This document shows, in pieces, positions 14,982 to 21,320 of a stretch of DNA of 27,858 bases; position 1 is the first letter of the stretch; each line of letters starts with the position of its first letter. Location of the stretch: contig CANPYD010000003.1 of NCBI GenBank assembly GCA_947587775.1, forward strand, positions 1 to 27,858, written 5' to 3'. The notes beneath the pieces were generated by a model. The model saw only the letters and a program-made list of their open reading frames with translations. It had not been told where the DNA came from and did not search any database. Both the position numbers and the translations under genes were made by a program. Source of the DNA: an uncultured Clostridia bacterium. GTDB lineage: Bacteria > Bacillota > Clostridia > Christensenellales > Borkfalkiaceae.

Positions 14982-17606
14982 TCAATCGTTCAAGAGACGC
15001 AGCTGTTTTTCGATCTTCCCCTTCATATCCAGATATTTTTCCTTCTTCGCCCTCTCGTCATCCACGAGTTTTTGGGGCGCCTTTGCAACGAAATTCTTAT
15101 TCATGAGCTTGCCGTCCGCACGGGCGATCTCTCCCATCACGCGGTCAAGTTCTTTTTCAAGCCGTGCCTTCTCCTTTTCGATATCGACGAGTTCGCCGAG
15201 CGGCACAAACAGATGCCCGATCTCACAGACATGAGAGACCGTTTTTGCTCCCGCTTCCTCTCCCTTTTCGATAAAATCGATCTCGCTTGCGCCCGCAAGG
15301 CGGAGAATGGACTGCCTGTTGACGGAAATGAGCCGTTTCTGCTCCGTCACGAGGAAGAGACGCACCTTTCTCGAGGGCGGGCAACCGACTTCCGTCTTCA
15401 TAGCCCGCACCGCTTTGATGAGATCGATGACCCCCTCAAACGTTTTTGCCTCTTTCTTATAGGACAGCTTGGTATTGTAACGGGGATAGTCCGCCGCGAT
15501 GATCTTCCCCCGCTCCCCGGGAAGGAATCCATAGATCTCTTCCGTCACAAAGGGAATGAAGGGATGAAGAAGTTTCAGGATATTTTCAAGCACAAAGACG
15601 AGGACGCCGAGAGCGCCGCGCTTTTTCTCGGGATCGCCGCCGTAGAGAGCGGGCTTCGAGAGCTCGATGTACCAGTCGCAGAAATCGCTCCAAACGAAAT
15701 CGGTGAGCTTGTCCGCCGCGATCCCCAAATCGTACTTCTGCATGGAGAGCGTCGTCTCGCGGATGGCGGTCTGCAAACGGGAGATGATCCACCTGTCCGC
15801 GGGCTGCAGCCTGATCTCGCCGAGCGGCGGGATTTCGCAGTCCACGTTCATGAGCACAAAGCGGGACGCATTCCAGATCTTGTTGATGAAATTGCGGGCA
15901 GCTTCCACTTTCGCCTCGGTAAAGCGGGTATCGTTCCCGGGAGCGACGCCCGTCATAAGGGAAAGCCGCAGGGAATCCGCGCCGTATTTTTCGATGACTT
16001 CGAGCGGGTCGATGCCGTTCCCGAGGGATTTCGACATCTTCCTGCCCTGCTCGTCGCGGACGAGACCGTGGATGAGGACGTCGCGGAACGGCACTTTCTC
16101 CGTATATTCGATGCCCGAGAACATCATGCGCATGACCCAGAAGGGAATGATGTCGTACCCCGTCACGAGCGCATCCGTCGGGTAGAAATAGTTAAATTCG
16201 GGGGTCTTGTCGGGCCAGCCGAGGGTAGAAAAAGGCCAAAGCGCAGAAGAGAACCAAGTATCGAGGCAATCCTCTTCCTGCCTCAGATTCGTGCCGCCGC
16301 AGACGGGGCAAACGGTCGGCGTCTCGCGCGCGACGATCGTCTCTCCGCAGTCGCAGTACCAAACGGGGATACGGTGTCCCCACCAAAGTTGGCGGGAAAT
16401 GCACCAATCGCGGATATTTTCAAGCCAGTTGTAATAGATCTTTGCAAAGCGGTCGGGGACGAACTTGGTTTTGTTCTTCATGACCGCAGCGATCGCGGGC
16501 TTTGCGAGAGGCGCCATCTTGACAAACCATTGCTTGGAGACAACGGGTTCCACGACGGCGTGGCATCTGTGGCAATGACCCACGTTATGGGTGTGCGGCT
16601 CGATCTTGACAAGGAGCCCGAGCTCTTCCATCTTATTGACAATGCGTTTTCTCGCCTCGTAGCGGTCGAGCCCCGCAAACTCTCCGCAAAGTTCGTTCAT
16701 GGAGCCGTCGTCCCCCATCACCCGGATCATGGGAAGATTATGGCGGAGCCCCACTTCAAAGTCGTTGGGATCATGGGCGGGCGTGATCTTGACGGCGCCC
16801 GTCCCGAACGCGGGATCGACGTATTCGTCGGCGACGACGGGGATCTTTCTGTCCGTCAGGGGAAGAAGAAGGGTCTTCCCGACAAAGCGCGCATATCTTT
16901 CATCGGCGGGATTGACTGCGACGGCGGTATCGCCGAGCATCGTCTCGGGACGGGTCGTCGCAATGACGATCTTCTCGTCCGATCCCTCGACGGGATAGGC
17001 GAAATGCCAAAAATTGCCCGCGTCCTCCGTGTGCTCGACCTCTTCGTCCGAGAGTGCCGTCCTGCAGTCGGGGCACCAGTTGATGATACGGCTTCCGCGG
17101 TAGATCAGCCCTTTTTCATAGAGGCGGCAGAAGGCTTCGCGCACGGCTTTCGAGCACTTTTCGTCCATGGTGAAAGTGAGCCGCGACCAGTCGCAGGAAC
17201 AGCCGAGCTTTTTGAGCTGTCCGACGATCGTTCCGCCGTACTGCTCCTTCCACGCCCATGCGCGGCGCAAAAACTCCTCCCTTCCGAGTTCTTCCTTGCT
17301 CGTCCCCTCTTCGCGCAGTTTTTCGACAATTTTATGCTCCGTCGCAAGGGACGCATGATCGGTTCCGGGCAGCCACAGGGCAGAATACCCCTGCATGCGT
17401 TTGAAGCGGATCACGATGTCTTGCATCGTCTCGTCCATTGCGTGCCCCATGTGAAGCTGCCCCGTGATATTGGGAGGCGGCATCATGACGGTAAAGGGGA
17501 TCTTTGCGGGATCGATCTCCGCGCGGAAGCAATTTTCTTCCATCCACTGCGCGTAGATGCGCTCCTCAAAGTCTTTGGGATCATAGGTTGTCTGCATTTC
17601 TTTCAT
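14982..17606 (-). CDS. valS: Valyl-tRNA synthetase
   Basis: Class Ia synthetase that charges tRNA-Val with valine, 874 residues, the normal length. The HIGH motif is HMGH (52-55, in PPPNITGQLHMGHAMD) and the KMSKS motif is exact at 523-527. The editing domain and a zinc-ribbon-like CDCGETIV/CPVCGG pair lie between them. The C-terminus is the coiled-coil arm of ValRS (VDIEKEKARLEKELDRV). The frame is open 73 codons upstream through the promoter; ATG 17606 gives the family start MKEMQTTYDP and has GGTGG 5 bases upstream, a weak ribosome site. No T-box leader is present, which is notable because valS often has one in Bacillota. It has its own promoter and diverges from the ABC operon. Confidence 0.96.
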   Translation of the reverse strand: MKEMQTTYDPKDFEERIYAQWMEENCFRAEIDPAKIPFTVMMPPPNITGQLHMGHAMDETMQDIVIRFKRMQGYSALWLPGTDHASLATEHKIVEKLREEGTSKEELGREEFLRRAWAWKEQYGGTIVGQLKKLGCSCDWSRLTFTMDEKCSKAVREAFCRLYEKGLIYRGSRIINWCPDCRTALSDEEVEHTEDAGNFWHFAYPVEGSDEKIVIATTRPETMLGDTAVAVNPADERYARFVGKTLLLPLTDRKIPVVADEYVDPAFGTGAVKITPAHDPNDFEVGLRHNLPMIRVMGDDGSMNELCGEFAGLDRYEARKRIVNKMEELGLLVKIEPHTHNVGHCHRCHAVVEPVVSKQWFVKMAPLAKPAIAAVMKNKTKFVPDRFAKIYYNWLENIRDWCISRQLWWGHRIPVWYCDCGETIVARETPTVCPVCGGTNLRQEEDCLDTWFSSALWPFSTLGWPDKTPEFNYFYPTDALVTGYDIIPFWVMRMMFSGIEYTEKVPFRDVLIHGLVRDEQGRKMSKSLGNGIDPLEVIEKYGADSLRLSLMTGVAPGNDTRFTEAKVEAARNFINKIWNASRFVLMNVDCEIPPLGEIRLQPADRWIISRLQTAIRETTLSMQKYDLGIAADKLTDFVWSDFCDWYIELSKPALYGGDPEKKRGALGVLVFVLENILKLLHPFIPFVTEEIYGFLPGERGKIIAADYPRYNTKLSYKKEAKTFEGVIDLIKAVRAMKTEVGCPPSRKVRLFLVTEQKRLISVNRQSILRLAGASEIDFIEKGEEAGAKTVSHVCEIGHLFVPLGELVDIEKEKARLEKELDRVMGEIARADGKLMNKNFVAKAPQKLVDDERAKKEKYLDMKGKIEKQLRLLND

Positions 17607-17617
17607 AGAACCACCGC

Positions 17618-17636
17618 TGTTCGCAAGGCGCGAACA
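17618..17636 (-). promoter_or_regulatory. Short hairpin in the valS leader
   Basis: TGTTCGC (17618-17624) pairs with GCGAACA (17630-17636) around 5 bases. It lies between the valS -10 box and ribosome site. The arms point outward, opposite to a LexA box (CGAAC-N4-GTTCG), so SOS control is not suggested. A role in translation is possible but unproven. Confidence 0.3.
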
Positions 17637-17642
17637 CTCATA

Positions 17643-17671
17643 ATTATATCTCAAAATTTTTGCATTGTCAA
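17643..17671 (-). promoter_or_regulatory. Perfect consensus sigma-A promoter of valS
   Basis: On the minus strand, TTGACA (17671-17666), a 17-base spacer, then TATAAT (17648-17643). Transcription would begin near 17636, giving a leader of about 30 bases, too short for a T-box. Confidence 0.9.
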
Positions 17672-17695
17672 CCATAAGCGGGGCAGGCATAGAAT
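17665..17695 (+). promoter_or_regulatory. Possible promoter of the ABC importer operon
   Basis: TTGTCA (17665-17670), a 19-base spacer and TAGAAT (17690-17695) on the plus strand. The -35 overlaps the valS -35 on the other strand. The long spacer makes it weak. Confidence 0.3.
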
Positions 17696-17724
17696 GTAAT
17701 ATCCTATTTTTTACGGAGACGACT

Positions 17725-18717
17725 ATGAAAAAAATTTTGGCAACCTTCGGAGCGCTCCTCTTTGCGCTCCTTCCCCTCTCCGCTTGCGGCGGAGATAACG
17801 ACGGCCTCACGACCGTCCGCATCAACGAAGTGACCCATTCCGTGTTCTACGCGCCTATGTATCTTGCCGATTCCCTCGGCTATTTCGAGGAAGAAGGCAT
17901 CAAGATCGAGCTCACGAACGGCGGCGGCGCGGATAAAGTGATGACGGCGGTACTTTCGGGCGACGCCGACATCGGTTTTTGCGGTCCCGAGGCGGCATTC
18001 TATGTCGCGACGGGCGGCACGAGCGATACGCCCACCGTATTCGGGCAGCTCACCATGCGGGACGGTTCCTTCCTCGTCGGAAGAAAACCCGAGCCAGACT
18101 TCCAATGGGAAGATCTTGCGGGGAAAAATATCCTCGCGGGCAGACAGGGCGGCGTTCCCGCAATGACCTTTGAATACATCCTGAAAGAACATCATGTCGA
18201 AAACTACACGCTGAACTTCGACGTTTCCTTTAATAATATGACTGCGGCGTTCCTCGAAGGGACGTCGGACTACTGCACGATGTTCGAACCCGTTGCCTCC
18301 GAGGTGCAGGCGGCGGGGAACGGCTACATTGTCGCAGCGGTCGGCGAAGCAAGCGGCGAAGTTCCCTATACGAGCTATATCGCAAAAAAATCGTGGCTGG
18401 AAAAGAACACCGACGTCGCAAAAGGATTTCTCCGCGCCATGCTGAAAGCCGTGAAATACGCGCAGGAAGAGACCCCCGAAAAGATCGCGGAGGGGCTTAC
18501 CAAAGCGTTCCCGGATACGTCGAAAGAATCGCTCGCGACGAGTATCCGCAGCTATCAGGGCATCAACGCATGGAAGAGCGATATGCAAATCACCGAAAGC
18601 AGCTATAACCGCCTCCTCGACATCATCGATGAAGCGGGCGAACTTTCGGAGCGCATCCCGTTTGCGACGCTCGCGGACAACAGACTTGTCAAGGAAGTTT
18701 ACGAAGAACTCTTTTAA
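17725..18717 (+). CDS. ABC importer substrate-binding lipoprotein (NMT1/SsuA-like)
   Basis: A 330-residue lipoprotein with lipobox LLPLSAC (Cys21) that would capture a solute outside the membrane for the ABC importer encoded next. The pattern VTHSVFYAPMYLADSLGYFE (about 36-55) and LSGDADIGFCGPEAAF (about 78-93) is typical of the NMT1/THI5, nitrate, sulfonate and taurine binding-protein group. The substrate cannot be read from the sequence. No TPP riboswitch precedes the operon, so a thiamine-precursor role is not supported by context. ATG 17725 follows GGAG by 6 bases; the frame continues upstream but the signal peptide fixes the start. The ATPase gene begins 22 bases after its stop. Confidence 0.9.
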   Translation: MKKILATFGALLFALLPLSACGGDNDGLTTVRINEVTHSVFYAPMYLADSLGYFEEEGIKIELTNGGGADKVMTAVLSGDADIGFCGPEAAFYVATGGTSDTPTVFGQLTMRDGSFLVGRKPEPDFQWEDLAGKNILAGRQGGVPAMTFEYILKEHHVENYTLNFDVSFNNMTAAFLEGTSDYCTMFEPVASEVQAAGNGYIVAAVGEASGEVPYTSYIAKKSWLEKNTDVAKGFLRAMLKAVKYAQEETPEKIAEGLTKAFPDTSKESLATSIRSYQGINAWKSDMQITESSYNRLLDIIDEAGELSERIPFATLADNRLVKEVYEELF

Positions 18718-18739
18718 CGACTGAACGGAAGGCACGCCT

Positions 18740-19477
18740 ATGAAAAACGAAATTCTGCGCTTTGAGGACGTAACATTCACCTATCATACAAGGCGCGGAG
18801 AGACGACGGCGGCGGACGGACTCACCTTCTCGGTTCGGGAAGGTGAATTTGTCGCCATCATCGGACCCTCCGGCTGCGGAAAAACGACCCTTTTATCCCT
18901 TGCGGCAGGGCTTCTTTCCCCCTCTTCGGGAACAGTGACGCGTTCGGGCAGTTGCGGCTATATGCTGCAAAAGGATGAGCTCTTCCATTGGCGCAATATC
19001 GAGAAAAATATCTTTTTGCCGCTTGAAATCAAGCGCCAGAACACGGCGGAGCGCCGCAGGCAGGCGCTCGAGCTCGCAAAAAAATACGGACTCGGGGAGT
19101 TTTTGCAGAGCTTCCCGCCCCAGCTTTCGGGCGGCATGCGGCAAAGGGCGGCGCTCATCCGGACGCTTGCAACCGAGCCTGACATTCTGCTTCTCGACGA
19201 GCCCTTCTCGGCGCTTGACTACCAGACCCGTCTCAACGTCTGCGAAGACGTCTCCTCCATCATACGGAGCGAAAAAAAGACGGCACTTCTCATCACGCAC
19301 GACATTTCCGAAGCGATCTCGCTCGCCGACCGTGTGCTTGTCCTCTCCCCCCGTCCCACAAAAGTCTCCCATGAGCACGAACTTGATTTCGGGGAAGAGA
19401 CGCGCCCCATCAAACGCCGTGAGATGCCGCAATTTTCCACATGGTTCGAATTACTTTGGAGGGAACTGAACGCATGA
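18740..19477 (+). CDS. ABC importer ATPase (SsuB/TauB-like)
   Basis: The 245-residue cytoplasmic ATPase that powers the importer. Visible motifs are Walker A GPSGCGKTT (42-50), Q-loop YMLQKDE (74-80), signature LSGGMRQR (129-136), Walker B ILLLDEP (149-155) and H-loop LLITHD with His187. Its overall pattern is that of nitrate/sulfonate/taurine ATPases. GGAAGG lies about 8 bases upstream of the start. The stop overlaps the permease start by 4 bases (ATGA), so the two are translationally coupled. Confidence 0.95.
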   Translation: MKNEILRFEDVTFTYHTRRGETTAADGLTFSVREGEFVAIIGPSGCGKTTLLSLAAGLLSPSSGTVTRSGSCGYMLQKDELFHWRNIEKNIFLPLEIKRQNTAERRRQALELAKKYGLGEFLQSFPPQLSGGMRQRAALIRTLATEPDILLLDEPFSALDYQTRLNVCEDVSSIIRSEKKTALLITHDISEAISLADRVLVLSPRPTKVSHEHELDFGEETRPIKRREMPQFSTWFELLWRELNA

Positions 19478-20280
19478 AACACGAATATTCGGCAGAACAC
19501 AGGAAATATCTCGGAAAACGGAAGAGAAACCTCACCCTCGTCTGGATCCTGCGCCTCGGGCTCCTCGCCCTGATTCTCGGGGTTTGGGAGATGATCGCAG
19601 CGCTCGGCTGGGTGGATCCCTTCCTGACAAGCTCCCCCTCCCGCATCGGGAAGACGATCGCGTCGCTCTATCTTGACGGCTCTCTCTTTTATCACATCGG
19701 CGTGACGCTCCTTGAAACCATGATCGGCTTTGTCATCGCCGTCGTCGGCGGGTGCGTCATTGCACTCGCGCTCTGGTGGAGCGAAACGCTCAGACGTGTG
19801 CTTGAACCCTATATCGTCGTCCTGAACGCACTTCCGAAGATCGCGCTGGGGCCGCTCATCATCATCTGGTTCGGCACGGGAAGCGAGGCCATCGTCTTTA
19901 TGACGGTGCTCGTCGGCATCATCGTCGCAACGCTGCATATGCTCTCCGCCTTTCTTGCGACCGACAACAACAAGATCCTGCTGCTCCGTTCCATGGGAGC
20001 GAGCAAATTCCAGATTTTAAGAAAACTCGTGATCCCTTCCTCGCTCGCTTCCTTCATTTCCATGCTGAAAGTCAACGTCGGCATGGCATGGATCGGCTCG
20101 ATCATGGGCGAATATATTGTTTCACGCGCGGGGCTCGGATATCTCATCGTGTACGGCGGGCAGGTGTTCAAGCTGGATCTCGTGATGGCTTCCACCTGTA
20201 TCCTCTGCGTGCTCGCCGCCGGGATGTACTTCCTTGTAGTGCTTCTTGAAAAGCTGATCGTAAAGGATGCAGAGAGCTGA
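19474..20280 (+). CDS. ABC importer permease (SsuC/TauC-like)
   Basis: A 268-residue inner-membrane permease of the BPD_transp_1 family. It has about six hydrophobic segments, the first near residues 20-45, and the EAA-loop region LNALPKIALGPLIIIWFG that contacts the ATPase. ATG 19474 is preferred because it forms the ATGA overlap with the ATPase stop and has GGAGG about 12 bases upstream; an earlier in-frame ATG at 19441 would add 11 residues inside the ATPase gene. Its last 159 bases overlap the 3-prime end of the convergent YkvI-like gene on the other strand, so no terminator is visible right after it. Confidence 0.93.
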   Translation: MKHEYSAEHRKYLGKRKRNLTLVWILRLGLLALILGVWEMIAALGWVDPFLTSSPSRIGKTIASLYLDGSLFYHIGVTLLETMIGFVIAVVGGCVIALALWWSETLRRVLEPYIVVLNALPKIALGPLIIIWFGTGSEAIVFMTVLVGIIVATLHMLSAFLATDNNKILLLRSMGASKFQILRKLVIPSSLASFISMLKVNVGMAWIGSIMGEYIVSRAGLGYLIVYGGQVFKLDLVMASTCILCVLAAGMYFLVVLLEKLIVKDAES

Positions 20281-21180
20281 AAATATCACCCCGGCGATCC
20301 CGATCAAGGGATACAGCACGGATACGATCCCCGAAAGACCGACCCGCGAGAGAAGAAACGCCGCAAGGAGCACTCCGCCCTTTGCGGCAATTTTCTTTTT
20401 GCGGGAAAGTTGATCGCATGCCGAGAGCGGCGCATAGAGCGAGGAAACGAGGGAGGTCAGGATCGCAAGCGCCACCGCGACGCGGAAAAATCTTCCCCCG
20501 ACGGCGTAGAGAAAAGGCATTTCCGCCCGGATCGCGGCCGAACCTTCCCCATAGACGCGGCTGAGGATGCATACGCCCGCAAGTGCGATCACGAAAGAGG
20601 CCAAAAAAGCGGAAAGGACGGGCTTTTTCAGTTTCAATCCCGCATCCATGAGCACGGGCGCGATGAGAAGCGCATTCATTGCCGCATAGAGCGTCCCCCC
20701 GAACGGGATATCTCTTCCCGCAGGATAAAAAAAGGCATGCCGCCCGCTTCCGCAGAAAAACACAAACAGCAGGAGAATGGGAACAAGGATCAGATTGAGG
20801 ATCCCGATCCCCCGCATCCCTATTGCCAAAAAGAATACGGAGAGCACTAGCCCCGCCAAGGAAAGAAGCGGCGTCCATTGCGGTTTGAGCGCGTCGAGCC
20901 CTGCAAGCATTCCCGCGGCCGACACAAAGGCGCAGATGAGAAAGAGTGCATGCACGAACCCCTTCCCCCTTCCGAACAGCCCCAAGACGCCGTGGAATCC
21001 GCCGTACTTTTTCCCGAGGAGCAGATAGAGCGAAGAGAGCAAAAAGAAAAGAATTGCAGAGAGAATGAGCGGCAGGAGAAATCTCTCCGCACCGAAAAAG
21101 CGGACGAGCTCGGCGCCCGAAATGAATCCCGCGCCGATCGTTCCCCCCACAATAAAAAAAGTCCCCGCAAGTACTCCCAT
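20122..21180 (-). CDS. YkvI-like membrane transporter
   Basis: A 352-residue integral membrane protein with about ten hydrophobic segments. TIGAGFISGAELVRFFG near the N-terminus is the hallmark of YkvI-type proteins, distant relatives of amino-acid and sodium-coupled transporters; the substrate is unknown. The last 39 residues or so (from HYKEVHPGGEHAED) are hydrophilic and encoded antisense to the ABC permease, so they look like read-through after loss of an earlier stop rather than a conserved domain. In-frame ATGs at 21228 and 21204 also exist, but the promoter proposed at 21209-21238 would start transcription near 21202, leaving ATG 21180. Its AAGGA is only 2-3 bases upstream, so the start is uncertain. 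Confidence 0.75.
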   Translation of the reverse strand: MGVLAGTFFIVGGTIGAGFISGAELVRFFGAERFLLPLILSAILFFLLSSLYLLLGKKYGGFHGVLGLFGRGKGFVHALFLICAFVSAAGMLAGLDALKPQWTPLLSLAGLVLSVFFLAIGMRGIGILNLILVPILLLFVFFCGSGRHAFFYPAGRDIPFGGTLYAAMNALLIAPVLMDAGLKLKKPVLSAFLASFVIALAGVCILSRVYGEGSAAIRAEMPFLYAVGGRFFRVAVALAILTSLVSSLYAPLSACDQLSRKKKIAAKGGVLLAAFLLSRVGLSGIVSVLYPLIGIAGVIFSALCILYDQLFKKHYKEVHPGGEHAEDTGGSHHEIQLEHLPAVHDEISEPRA

Positions 21181-21188
21181 CTTCCTTT

Positions 21189-21209
21189 TTTCTATGCAAA
21201 GCATAGAAA
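21189..21209. promoter_or_regulatory. 9-3-9 perfect palindrome at the YkvI promoter
   Basis: TTTCTATGC (21189-21197), AAA, then GCATAGAAA (21201-21209). It overlaps the proposed -10 edge and transcription start of the YkvI-like gene. This position suits an operator; alternatively it is a leader hairpin. Confidence 0.5.
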
Positions 21210-21238
21210 TTTTATGAAAAAATTGCATTTTTTGTAAA
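21209..21238 (-). promoter_or_regulatory. Candidate promoter of the YkvI-like gene
   Basis: On the minus strand, TTTACA (21238-21233), an 18-base spacer, then TAAAAT (21214-21209). Confidence 0.5.
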
Positions 21239-21239
21239 A

Positions 21240-21256
21240 ATTATGTCTGACATAGT
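21240..21256. promoter_or_regulatory. Palindrome copy 2, between divergent promoters
   Basis: ATTATGTCTGACATAGT, an inverted repeat with 8-base arms in which 7 of 8 pairs match. It differs by one base from the perfect palindrome at 8104-8120. It lies 1 base from the -35 of the YkvI-like gene and 10 bases from the -35 of the padR-like gene, so one bound dimer could control both. PadR proteins usually bind ATGT-N8-ACAT; the spacing here is 3. Confidence 0.6.
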
Positions 21257-21266
21257 ACTCTGCCTA

Positions 21267-21295
21267 TTGACAAAAAACGAAAAATGGAGTATAAT
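21267..21295 (+). promoter_or_regulatory. Perfect consensus promoter of the padR-like gene
   Basis: TTGACA (21267-21272), a 17-base spacer, then TATAAT (21290-21295). The transcript would begin near 21302, just before AAGGAGG at 21307-21313. Confidence 0.88.
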
Positions 21296-21320
21296 GGGGA
21301 AAAACCAAGGAGGAACGTCT

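Noticed and set aside
17618..17636. LexA/SOS box before valS
   Set aside because: The arms read GTTCGC then GCGAAC, the reverse of the CGAAC-N4-GTTCG order of Gram-positive SOS boxes.
14907..17699. Open frame of 930 codons on the plus strand opposite valS
   Set aside because: It is an antisense shadow of valS. The product has no domain and the frame runs through the valS promoter.
17672..17724. TPP riboswitch before the importer, which would support thiamine-precursor uptake
   Set aside because: The leader is too short and lacks the CTGAGA-type core motifs.
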